From contig JACPDC010000117.1 of assembly GCA_016184235.1 (NCBI GenBank), positions 1-6,801 of the forward strand: a stretch of 6,801 nt of DNA. Direction: 5' to 3'. A model generated the notes under the pieces. It did not search any database. It worked only from the letters and a program-made list of their open reading frames with translations, and was not told where the DNA came from. This DNA comes from Deltaproteobacteria bacterium. GTDB lineage: Bacteria > Desulfobacterota > Binatia > UBA9968. Numbering within the stretch: the first letter of the stretch is position 1; every line of letters starts with the position of its first letter. The position numbers and the translations under genes were made by a program. Positions 1 through 5,814 of the stretch are shown one piece after another.

Positions 1-1
1 G

Positions 2-382
2 ACGGACCTCGGCGGTTTTTTCTTCATTTTCTCGGACTACGGTTTCTACGCGGCGATACCGCTCGGCTTCGCGGTATTCGCCCCGGAGAGCACTGCGCTT
101 CCGGCTGCCGCATTGCTGGCGTCGTTTCTGATGACCTGTTCGAGTTTCCTGGCGATGGCTGCGCTCGCCGCGCGGCGCGGCATCCACACGGAGAAACGCG
201 GCCGCAAGTCCTTCTTTTACTCCGGCGGCCTCGTGGAAGGCACCGAAACCATTGCGGTGTTCATCGCGATGCTGCTGTGGCCGGAGAGATTTCCACAGAT
301 CGCCTGGGTTTTTTCCGGTTTGTGCCTGGTCACCGCGCTACAGCGCGTATTTCTCGCCGGCGCGACGCTGCCGTCAGCCTGA
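2..382 (+). CDS. CDP-alcohol phosphatidyltransferase family protein, C-terminal part (5' end outside window)
   Basis: The reading frame is open from the left edge and ends with TGA at 380-382, leaving about 126 residues. It looks like the C-terminal half of a CDP-alcohol phosphatidyltransferase, an integral membrane enzyme that joins a CDP-activated lipid to an alcohol acceptor. Visible signs are the start TDLGGFF..FSDYGFYAAIPLGFA, a second hydrophobic segment (ALLASFLMTCSSFLAMAALAA), the basic loop RRGIHTEKRGRKSFFYSGGLVEGTE, and two further hydrophobic segments ending in ITALQRV-like sequence (LVTALQRVF). The N-terminal DGxxAR half of the catalytic motif is outside the window. In the visible half, GxxxDxxxD reads G-GFF-F-IFS-D, so the first Asp is replaced by Phe. 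The enzyme may therefore be inactive or divergent. The gene converges on the minus-strand binding-protein gene, with 8 bp between the stops. The family call is fairly secure; the substrate is unknown. Confidence 0.75.
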   Translation, partial: TDLGGFFFIFSDYGFYAAIPLGFAVFAPESTALPAAALLASFLMTCSSFLAMAALAARRGIHTEKRGRKSFFYSGGLVEGTETIAVFIAMLLWPERFPQIAWVFSGLCLVTALQRVFLAGATLPSA

Positions 383-386
383 CGGC
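370..386. other. Small hairpin over the stop codon between convergent genes
   Basis: GCCGTCA (370-376) and TGACGGC (380-386) are perfect inverted repeats of 7 bp around a 3-nt loop. They overlap the TGA stop of the phosphatidyltransferase gene. A second, weaker inverted repeat (TGATCG at 394-399 and CGATCA at 402-407) follows in the end of the convergent gene. Neither is followed by a T-run, so an intrinsic terminator is possible but not supported in the classical form. Confidence 0.3.
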
Positions 387-390
387 CGGG

Positions 391-885
391 TCATGATCGA
401 CCGATCAGGCGCCGCCGCACGAGTCTGCCCGCGACCAGCAGCAGGGCAATGCCGGCGAGCGAGGCGCTCGCCTGCCATGACAGCGGCTGCCGCCGTGCGA
501 TCGCGCCGGCGAGTTCCTTGGCGCCGCGGATCTCGGGGCGCGATACGAGAGACATCGAGGCGTAGCGGGTGACGCCGCTCAGCATGACCACCTCGCGGTT
601 CTGGGCGGCGACCGGGATCATCAGAAAGGCCGACATGGTGGCGAAGTCCGTGTCCCCTGAGATCAGCGCCATGGGGGAGACGGCGCCGGCCGTGCGCACG
701 ACCTCGACCTGGAGCCCTTCTTCGCGAAACAGACCGGCCTCGTTCGCCAGGAAGGGCAGGGAGTGCGTCACCGCGCGCGCCGCGTAGCCGATGCGGACGC
801 GCACCTTCTCCGGCTTGCCCTGCGCGCTTGTCGGGATTGGAATAATCAGGAGGATCAGAAAAAGCCAGCCGATTTGTCTTTTCAT
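391..885 (-). CDS. NMT1/SsuA-like ABC transporter substrate-binding protein, truncated with foreign C-terminal tail
   Basis: The encoded protein has 164 residues, about half the usual length of around 320-340 for this family of periplasmic ligand-binding proteins. Residues 1-21 form a signal peptide (basic MKRQ, hydrophobic core, cleavage likely after TSA). Residues 28-126 match the first lobe of NMT1/THI5-like binding proteins: RIGYAARAVTHSLPFLANEAGLFREEGLQVEVV, then ALISGDTDFATMSAFLMIPVAAQ and the strand ending IRGAKELAG. Homologs normally continue with a KTVGV-like segment and the second lobe; here the sequence instead runs into AIARRQPLSW, a hydrophobic stretch (about 138-154) and a basic end, RLVRRRLIGRS. 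The start ATG at 883-885 is preceded by a good GGAGGT. It is the last gene of the minus-strand series, 48 bp after the transporter gene. With only one lobe it should not bind ligand normally, so it is probably a decayed or chimeric gene, though its frame is intact. Confidence 0.75.
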   Translation of the reverse strand: MKRQIGWLFLILLIIPIPTSAQGKPEKVRVRIGYAARAVTHSLPFLANEAGLFREEGLQVEVVRTAGAVSPMALISGDTDFATMSAFLMIPVAAQNREVVMLSGVTRYASMSLVSRPEIRGAKELAGAIARRQPLSWQASASLAGIALLLVAGRLVRRRLIGRS

Positions 886-905
886 GCTCGCACCTCCGGT
901 TTCAA

Positions 906-933
906 CTCAAAACTCGAAACTCGAGACTCGAAA
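906..933. repeat. Tandem heptamer repeat, four units (CTCRARA)
   Basis: Four consecutive 7-base units, CTCAAAA, CTCGAAA, CTCGAGA and CTCGAAA, fill most of the 48-bp gap between the transporter stop and the binding-protein start. The last unit abuts the complement of the transporter's TAG stop (CTA at 934-936), which continues the repeat phase. Confidence 0.85.
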
Positions 934-2454
934 CTAACCCGGCGGGTACGCCAGCGACGCTCCGGGTCCGAGGGGAATACCGAGCAGCAGCCAGAGCGCC
1001 AGGAGCGCGGTCCAGCCGACGGCGAAGGCGACGGAGTAGGGGAGCATCATGGAGAGGAGAGTGCCGAGACCGATCTTGGGATCGTATTTCTGCGCGAAGG
1101 CGATGATGAGCGGCATGTAAGGCATCAGCGGGGTGACGATGTTGGTGAAGGAATCGCCGATGCGGTAGGCGGCCTGGGTGAGCTCCGGCGAATAGCCCAT
1201 GATCATCAGCATGGGCACGAAGACCGGCCCCATGACCGCCCACTTGGCCGAGGCGCTGGCGAGGAAAAGATCGATCAAAGCGCAGACGAAGATAAAAAGC
1301 AGGATCAGCGGGATGCCTGAGAGGCCTGTTGCCTTGAGGAACTCGGCGCCGCTCACCGCCATAATCAGCCCGAGATTGGACCAGCCGAAATAGGCGACGA
1401 ATTGACTCGCGGCAAAGGCCAGCGCGATGTAGCTCCCCATCGCGCCCATCGTCTCTTCGATCATCCTGCCCGCGTCGCGATCGCCTCTGATCGTTCCCGC
1501 CGCCAGACCATAGGCTATGCCGGGGAGAAGAAAGCCGATGGCCATGAGCAGGACCATCCCTTGAAAAAAAGGCTCCAGGCCTCCCTTGGCGTCGCGCAAG
1601 AGCCCGTTCGCCGGGAGCGTCAGCAGAATGAGGATGAGAGTCTCGCCGACTATCGTGAGGCCGGCCGCCAGGAGCCCGCGCTTCTCTTCACGCCGAAGTC
1701 TGTCAAGGGATTGCCGCGCCGCTCCGGCGTAGACGCCGAGTCTCGGCTCGGTAATCTTCACCGTCACCCACGCGCCGATCAAGGTAAGTAAAAAAGTAGA
1801 CGCGATCATGAAATAGTAATTCGCGGTCACCGGGACCGTGTAATTCGGGTCGTAGAGCCGGGCCGCCTCCTGCGTGAGTCCGGCGAGCAACGGATCTAAA
1901 GCGGTGAGGAAGATATTGGCGCTGAATCCTCCCGAGACCCCGGCGAATGCCGCGGCCAGTCCTACGATGGGGTGGCGGCCGATGCCGGCAAAGAGCACCG
2001 CGCCCAACGGCACCAGAATCACGTAGCCCGCGTCCACCGCCAGGCTCGCGTTGATGCCGGCGAAGACCAGGGCCGCGGTCATGAGCCAGGAGGGGACTCC
2101 CGCCACCAGCGCCTTGAGCGCCGCCGAGAACAGGCCGCTCCGCTCGGCCACGCCGACTCCGATCATCGCCACCAGGACGGTTCCCAGGGGGGCGAAGCCG
2201 GTGAAATTCGCCACCGCTTTGGTGATGACGTTTTGAATTCCCTGCCGGTCGAGGAGATTGACGACGGCTATGGTTTTGCCGGTCACCGGATGGATGACGG
2301 AGAGCGCGAAGGATGAAGCCAGCCAGGATGCAGCCAGGGCGCCCAAGGAGAGCAGGAGAAAAAGGGTGATCGGATGCGGCAGCTTGTTGCCCCAGCGCTC
2401 TATGAGATCGAGCGCCTTGAGGATCAGGCCTCTTTTTCTCTCTTGAGCAGCCAT
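934..2454 (-). CDS. AbgT-family (p-aminobenzoyl-glutamate type) transporter
   Basis: The 506-residue protein matches the usual size of AbgT-family inner-membrane transporters (about 500-510), which import p-aminobenzoyl-glutamate (AbgT) or, in MtrF and YdaH, export antifolate compounds. The family opening is clear: a short cytoplasmic start, then LDLIERWGNKLPHPITLFLLL (about 15-35). It is followed by VANFTGFAPLGTVLVAMIGVGVAERSGL (81-108), INASLAVDAGYVILVPLGAVLF (134-155), and the re-entrant-loop region AGVSGGFSAN (171-180). The C-terminal half carries ASAKWAVMGPVFVPMLM (401-417) and GDSFTNIVTPLMPY (433-446), both highly characteristic. About nine to eleven hydrophobic segments are visible. 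The ATG at 2452-2454 has no strong Shine-Dalgarno, which suggests translation from a shared transcript. It lies 101 bp downstream of pncB and 48 bp upstream of the binding-protein gene. The family is certain; substrate and direction of transport cannot be read from sequence. Confidence 0.93.
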   Translation of the reverse strand: MAAQERKRGLILKALDLIERWGNKLPHPITLFLLLSLGALAASWLASSFALSVIHPVTGKTIAVVNLLDRQGIQNVITKAVANFTGFAPLGTVLVAMIGVGVAERSGLFSAALKALVAGVPSWLMTAALVFAGINASLAVDAGYVILVPLGAVLFAGIGRHPIVGLAAAFAGVSGGFSANIFLTALDPLLAGLTQEAARLYDPNYTVPVTANYYFMIASTFLLTLIGAWVTVKITEPRLGVYAGAARQSLDRLRREEKRGLLAAGLTIVGETLILILLTLPANGLLRDAKGGLEPFFQGMVLLMAIGFLLPGIAYGLAAGTIRGDRDAGRMIEETMGAMGSYIALAFAASQFVAYFGWSNLGLIMAVSGAEFLKATGLSGIPLILLFIFVCALIDLFLASASAKWAVMGPVFVPMLMIMGYSPELTQAAYRIGDSFTNIVTPLMPYMPLIIAFAQKYDPKIGLGTLLSMMLPYSVAFAVGWTALLALWLLLGIPLGPGASLAYPPG

Positions 2455-2503
2455 TTGCGGTTCGGACTACTGCGTTAGCTTGGTGATGTCAAGGGCGGAT
2501 GGC

Positions 2504-2568
2504 TCTCAGCCTTCAGCGGCCGGCCATCAGGTTTTAGCTGAAAGCTGCGCGGCCGCTATGGTCGGCCG
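2504..2568. repeat. Interleaved inverted repeats in the pncB-transporter gap
   Basis: Two inverted repeats are interleaved here. CAGCCTTCAGC (2507-2517) pairs with GCTGAAAGCTG (2537-2547), with one position that becomes a G-U pair in minus-strand RNA. CGGCCGGCCAT (2517-2527) pairs with ATGGTCGGCCG (2558-2568), also with one mismatch. In order along the transcript the arms run A, B, A', B', so the two hairpins either exclude each other or form a pseudoknot. The B arms are built of heptamer units (TCTCAGC/CTTCAGC; AGCTGAA/AGCTGCG). Arm A overlaps the last codons and the stop of pncB. Confidence 0.6.
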
Positions 2569-3920
2569 TTTTGAGTTTCAGCCACCTGTTTTTCGATCTC
2601 TTGCTTGAGGCGCTGAAGGCGCGGGCTCAGCTCTACGGGATAATTTGCCGGATCTTGAATGCTCTTGATCCCTTCGTCGAGGCGGCTGAATTCATCCAGA
2701 AAGCTCTCGCGGATATCTTTCAGGCTCGGGGAGGGCGCCGTTCTCTTTCCTTCTTCCATGACCTTTTGAAGCAAAGGTTCGGCGCCGGAAAGCTCCTCGT
2801 GCCTCAGGGCGATGACGTCCTTGAGCGGCCGGCGCCGCCCGTCGGCGAAGCGAAAGATCTGTTTCTTTCCAGGGGAGGAGACCTTTCCGGTGCTGAGCTT
2901 CAACACCGGCCGGCCGTTGTACTCGACCAGCTTATAGGCCATGTCGAACCATGGGGCGTCCGCCGACACGCCCATTCTGGTGCCCACGCCGTAGCTGTCA
3001 TACGGCGCGCCGGCCTCCGCCAGCGCGGCCAGATCGTACTCGTCCAGGCCGCCGCTGCCGATGATCTTGACGTCCCTGAGACCCGCCTCATCGAAGATGC
3101 GGCGCACCTCTTTGGCCAGGGAGGCCAGCTCTCCGCTGTCGATGCGCACGCCGCGCAGGCGCTGGCCCCGCGCGGCCATTTCCCGCGCCACCTCCACGGC
3201 CTTGCGCGCGCCCGCTACCGTATCGTAGGTGTCGATCAGCAGGGTCGAGTTGTCGGGAAAGCTCCTAACGAAGCTGCGAAAGGAGTCGATCTCGCGCTCG
3301 AAGGTGGTGACAAAGGAGTGGGCCATGGTGCCGACGATGGGAATACCGTATCGCTGGCCGGCGGCCACGTTGCTGGTGCCGCTGAATCCGGCCAGGTAGC
3401 TGGAGCGGGCGACCTTCATGCCGGCGTCAATCCCGTGCGTGCGGCGCAGGGAGAAGTCCACGACCGCCCGGCCGGCCGCGGCATGGACGCAGCGCGCGGC
3501 CTTGGTGGCGATGAGCGCCTGGAGATTGATCTGGTTGATCACGAAGGTCTCGACGATCTGGGCCTCGATAACGGGGGCGGTAAGCTCGACAATCGGCTCA
3601 TCCTTGAAGAACAGCCTCCCCTCGGGTATGGCCCAGACCTCGCCCGTGAAGCGCAGCCCTTTAAGGGAGTCGAGGAAGTCCGCGGCGAACATCCGGGTGG
3701 AATGGAGGTAATCGATAGCTGGCCGGTCGAAGGAAAATCCTTGCAGGTAGTCCAGGACATCCTCCAGACCGGCGGAGACGAAATAACCGCGGTTGGGCGG
3801 GTAGGAGCGGATGAACAGGCTGAAAGTCGCGGTTTCGGACTTTCCGCTCTGCCAGTAGCTCTGCGCCATGGTGAGCTGGTAGAGATCGGTCAGCAGGGCC
3901 AGGCTGTCAGCGTGCTTCAA
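2556..3920 (-). CDS. pncB: Nicotinate phosphoribosyltransferase
   Basis: This 454-residue cytoplasmic enzyme converts nicotinate, PRPP and ATP to nicotinate mononucleotide, the entry step of NAD salvage (Preiss-Handler route). The N-terminal signature LLTDLYQLTMAQSYW (9-23) is typical. It is followed by FSLFIRSYPPNRGYFVSAGLEDVLDYL (33-59), DFSLRRTHG (155-163), and GTMAHSFV (197-204), where His201 is the histidine phosphorylated during ATP use. VRIDSGELASLA (258-269), IIGSGGLDEYDLAAL (286-300) and DSYGVGTRMGVS (308-319) form the rest of the phosphoribosyl/base site. Length fits the family (about 440-490). The start codon is TTG at 3918-3920, chosen because AAGGAG sits 5 nt upstream and the translated start fits the family. 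It is the first gene of the minus-strand series, with a promoter and palindromic operator immediately upstream, suggesting repression in response to NAD status. The assignment is secure. Confidence 0.97.
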   Translation of the reverse strand: MKHADSLALLTDLYQLTMAQSYWQSGKSETATFSLFIRSYPPNRGYFVSAGLEDVLDYLQGFSFDRPAIDYLHSTRMFAADFLDSLKGLRFTGEVWAIPEGRLFFKDEPIVELTAPVIEAQIVETFVINQINLQALIATKAARCVHAAAGRAVVDFSLRRTHGIDAGMKVARSSYLAGFSGTSNVAAGQRYGIPIVGTMAHSFVTTFEREIDSFRSFVRSFPDNSTLLIDTYDTVAGARKAVEVAREMAARGQRLRGVRIDSGELASLAKEVRRIFDEAGLRDVKIIGSGGLDEYDLAALAEAGAPYDSYGVGTRMGVSADAPWFDMAYKLVEYNGRPVLKLSTGKVSSPGKKQIFRFADGRRRPLKDVIALRHEELSGAEPLLQKVMEEGKRTAPSPSLKDIRESFLDEFSRLDEGIKSIQDPANYPVELSPRLQRLKQEIEKQVAETQNGRP

Positions 3921-3954
3921 GAGGGCTCCTTCCCGTACGGAAATGATCGGCGCC

Positions 3955-3983
3955 AGTTTAGTGTAAAAATAACACTAAGTAAA
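3955..3983 (-). promoter_or_regulatory. Candidate pncB promoter
   Basis: Read on the minus strand, TTTACT (3983-3978; four of six matches to TTGACA) and TAAACT (3960-3955; four of six to TATAAT) are separated by exactly 17 nt. Transcription would start near 3948, leaving a short leader of about 28 nt before the TTG start of pncB. The AT-rich spacer contrasts with the GC-rich genome. Both boxes are imperfect, so this is a prediction. Confidence 0.5.
3958..3978. promoter_or_regulatory. 21-bp palindromic operator over the pncB promoter
   Basis: TTAGTGT (3958-3964) and ACACTAA (3972-3978) are perfect 7-bp inverted arms around a 7-bp A/T spacer. The site fills the spacer and touches both boxes of the candidate pncB promoter, the classic position for a repressor. 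Its length, symmetry and location upstream of an NAD salvage gene suit an NAD-metabolism repressor such as NrtR, whose sites I recall as palindromes of similar size. The regulator cannot be identified from this window, and a TetR- or MarR-type repressor is also possible. Confidence 0.6.
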
Positions 3984-4091
3984 GAGAGGAATGATTCCCA
4001 TATCGGGGGCGTCCCGCGCCGGATAAAACGCTTCCAGCTATTGCTTTCCAGGAATTCTTTTGCTATTGGCATTGGTTGGGAGGCAGCTTCG

Positions 4092-4814
4092 ATGTTCAAG
4101 GATAAGATTGAGCTTAAAGACTTCGGAAAGACGGATCCGGAGTACCAGGATCTTTTAAAACGCGTCCTCGCCATCCAGGCCGATTGCGAGATCGGCGGCC
4201 CGAATCTCTATGTGAAAGACATGCTTCCCTCGGCCCCGACGAAGGTGGACCAGCTTGTCGTTGCGCGAACAGCCGCCGAGGAAATCGATCATTATCGCAA
4301 GATGGCGCGGCTGGCCGGCGACCTCGGCGTCGATGTTTCGTACGTCCTCAGCTGGCCCAACGAGAAGCGCTATGTCGAGGCCTTCCGCGGAAAGATCACG
4401 ACCTGGGAGCACTACGCGGTTTTCGGGTTTCTGATCGACCGCATCGGCCGGTATCAGCTCGAGGAATTCATCGATTGCACCTATCTCCCGCTGGATCGCG
4501 TCGTGAAGGACAGCCAGGTGATGCGGGAAGAAGAGGGGCATATCGATTTCGGCACGAACAAGACGGCCGAGTACGCGGCTAAAGGCGGCGAGCACAAGGA
4601 AAGGATCCAGAAGGCCGTCGACTATTGGTATGTCAAAGGGCTCGACATGTTCGGTAAATCGGAATCCGGACGCTCCGAGCGATATCGCTATTGGGGCCTC
4701 AAGCGCCGGACCAACCGGGAGGCCAGGCAGCAGTATATCAATGAAGTGAATCCGTTGATTGAGAAAATGGGCCTCCGAGTTCCCGATCCCCTGAAGGGCC
4801 GTCTCTACCTGTAG
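4092..4814 (+). CDS. PaaA/PaaC-like ferritin-fold diiron protein
   Basis: The 240-residue protein resembles the phenylacetyl-CoA epoxidase catalytic family (Phenylacetic acid catabolic protein family), soluble helical-bundle enzymes that use a diiron centre for oxygen chemistry. A full ligand set can be read: Glu33 (DCEIGG), Glu64-x-x-His67 (AAEEIDHYRK), Glu124 (YQLEEF) and Glu147-x-x-His150 (REEEGHIDFG), the E...ExxH...E...ExxH pattern of ferritin-like diiron proteins. Length is close to PaaC, but PaaC lacks iron ligands, so by residues it is closer to a catalytic subunit. The C-terminal part has the family-like sequence RYRYWGLKRRTNREARQQYINEVNPLIEKMGL (197-228). ATG at 4092 follows GGGAGG by 8 nt. 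It heads the plus-strand series, followed after 28 bp by a small unknown gene and then etfBA. No paaB, paaD or paaE is visible, so the substrate is not phenylacetyl-CoA by context. Family confident, reaction unknown. Confidence 0.85.
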   Translation: MFKDKIELKDFGKTDPEYQDLLKRVLAIQADCEIGGPNLYVKDMLPSAPTKVDQLVVARTAAEEIDHYRKMARLAGDLGVDVSYVLSWPNEKRYVEAFRGKITTWEHYAVFGFLIDRIGRYQLEEFIDCTYLPLDRVVKDSQVMREEEGHIDFGTNKTAEYAAKGGEHKERIQKAVDYWYVKGLDMFGKSESGRSERYRYWGLKRRTNREARQQYINEVNPLIEKMGLRVPDPLKGRLYL

Positions 4815-4842
4815 ATAGATAGACCGAGATTGGAGAATGGAC

Positions 4843-5034
4843 ATGCCCCAAGCACAGAACACCGAGGCGCTGGACGAGCACTTGAAGGCGGTGATTCAGG
4901 CGTTGCATGGCGCGGTGAGCCGGGCCATGCCGCACGTCAAGGACGACCCCAAGCTCGTGGACAATGCGATTCGAGACTGCAAAGAGATTCTGGACGTCGT
5001 CATAGAGGGGAACGTCTCGGAGTGGCTTCATTAG
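4843..5034 (+). CDS. Small unknown protein between the diiron gene and etfB
   Basis: I do not recognise a family. The frame has two possible starts, ATG at 4837 and ATG at 4843. I chose 4843 because GGAG at 4832-4835 lies 7 nt before it but only 1 nt before 4837. That gives 63 residues, beginning MPQAQNTEAL and ending EGNVSEWLH. The protein is acidic to neutral, predicted mostly helical (DEHLKAVIQALHGAVSRAM, then KLVDNAIRDCKEILDVVIEG), with a single Cys at position 46 and no signal peptide or membrane segment. It starts 28 bp after the diiron gene and ends 51 bp before etfB, in the same direction. The good ribosome binding site and placement support a real gene, possibly an accessory or small subunit of the diiron protein. 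Confidence 0.65.
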   Translation: MPQAQNTEALDEHLKAVIQALHGAVSRAMPHVKDDPKLVDNAIRDCKEILDVVIEGNVSEWLH

Positions 5035-5085
5035 AATAGTCCGATCCGTTTTGCTCCGCCCTTTCAAAGCTGAAGACTTCTTTCG

Positions 5086-5814
5086 ATGAACATCATCGTT
5101 TGCGCCAAAGTTATCCCGGCCAGCTCGGTTACCATAGAGATAGATTCCGCGACCAGGCGCATGGTGCGCAAGGGTGTGCCGCATGAGCTTGACCCCGCGG
5201 CCGCCTGCGCCCTCGAGGAAGGGCTGCGCCTGATGGAGAAGAATGGCGGCGCGGTGACCGTGGTGACCATGGGGATCGGCGACGCCACGATCGGCATTCG
5301 CAACGCGCTGGCGATGGGAGCGACCAGCGCCATCCACATTTTAGACGACGCCGTGGCCGGCTCGGACACCCTGGGCACCGCCAAGGTCCTCGCGGCGGCG
5401 ATCAGGAAAGAGTCGTTCGACCTGGTCCTTTGCGCCGCTGAGAGCAGCGACAGTTACGCCGGCATCGTCCCCGGGCAGGTGGCGCGATTGCTGGGCTTGC
5501 CACCCTTGACCTTCGCGAAGGAGATCGCCGTCGACGGCAAGAAAATCACCATCAAGCGGCAGGGCGAAAGCGGCTACGATGTCGTCGAAGCCGAGCTGCC
5601 GGCCCTGGTTACCGTAACCAGCGGCATCAACGAGCCCCGTTATCCCCAGCTCAAGGGGATCATGGCGGCCAAGAAAAAAGAGATCAAAAACTATACCGCC
5701 GCCGCCCTGGGTCTGCAAGATCGTCACCGACGAGGGAGAGGGCGGAAAGCAGATCGCGGATTTCCTGGCGGAGATGAAGATCATTTAGACGGTGAACAAA
5801 TAGTTACTCGTTAA
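5086..5814 (+). CDS. etfB: Electron transfer flavoprotein beta subunit (FixA family), C-terminus frameshifted
   Basis: ETF beta pairs with ETF alpha, binds AMP, and together they pass electrons from dehydrogenases to a membrane quinone oxidoreductase. Residues 1-210 match the family: MNIIVCAKVIP start, ELDPAAACALEEGLRL (34-49), VTVVTMGIGDATIGIRNALAMGA (57-79), DLVLCAAESSDSYAGIVPGQVARLLGLP (112-139), the signature KRQGESGYDVVEAELPALVTVTSG (157-180), and EPRYPQLKGIMAAKKKEIKNYTAAALGL (183-210). After Leu210 the frame gives a basic, low-complexity run (QDRHRRGRGRKADRG...) unlike any ETF, ending at 5814. The expected end, KIVTDEGEGGKQIADFLAEMKII, is encoded in another frame and stops at 5786-5788. 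About 20-25 residues normally between GL and this end are absent. No strong ribosome binding site precedes the ATG. The C-terminal arm touches ETF alpha, so function may be impaired unless this is a sequence or assembly error. Confidence 0.9.
   Translation: MNIIVCAKVIPASSVTIEIDSATRRMVRKGVPHELDPAAACALEEGLRLMEKNGGAVTVVTMGIGDATIGIRNALAMGATSAIHILDDAVAGSDTLGTAKVLAAAIRKESFDLVLCAAESSDSYAGIVPGQVARLLGLPPLTFAKEIAVDGKKITIKRQGESGYDVVEAELPALVTVTSGINEPRYPQLKGIMAAKKKEIKNYTAAALGLQDRHRRGRGRKADRGFPGGDEDHLDGEQIVTR
5714..5788 (+). pseudogene. etfB: Out-of-frame C-terminal end of etfB
   Basis: Read in the frame one base ahead of the main etfB frame, this stretch encodes CKIVTDEGEGGKQIADFL and then AEMKII before TAG at 5786-5788. 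This closely resembles the usual ETF beta C-terminus (a GxKV-x-DE-GxGGxKxADFL type ending). It shows that the upstream frame was lost by a deletion whose length is not a multiple of three, somewhere between about 5700 and 5716. Confidence 0.8.

Larger units (their letters stand above)
3921..4091. other. Divergent intergenic region between pncB and the diiron-protein gene
   Basis: This 171-bp region separates the two divergent gene series and is AT-richer than its surroundings. The pncB-proximal part (3955-3983) holds a promoter and palindrome described separately. The plus-strand gene has a good ribosome binding site (GGGAGG at 4078-4083, 8 nt before its ATG). I see no convincing plus-strand promoter: GATAAA at 4022-4027 could be a -10 element but lacks a matching -35 box. 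Confidence 0.6.

Noticed and set aside
394..407. Inverted repeat TGATCG/CGATCA as a terminator
   Set aside because: The stem is short with a 2-nt loop and there is no T-run on either strand.
763..1320. Plus-strand frame opposite the binding protein and transporter
   Set aside because: The translation is rich in R, D, E, H and G without any domain, as expected of a shadow of a GC-rich gene.
2571..4091. Long open plus-strand frame opposite pncB, continuous with the diiron gene frame
   Set aside because: It is antisense to a secure pncB and its translation has no recognisable family features. GC-rich third positions keep the opposite frame open. The real start is ATG 4092 with its own ribosome binding site.
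4812..4823. TAGA x3 microrepeat at the diiron gene stop
   Set aside because: It is only 12 nt and readily arises by chance. No function is suggested.
4155..4862. Minus-strand frame of 235 codons opposite the diiron gene
   Set aside because: It overlaps a confident diiron protein with intact metal ligands. It also lacks recognisable motifs.
5700..5720. Programmed frameshifting in etfB
   Set aside because: I see no slippery heptamer or stop-coupled site, and about 20-25 residues are missing, which recoding alone cannot restore.
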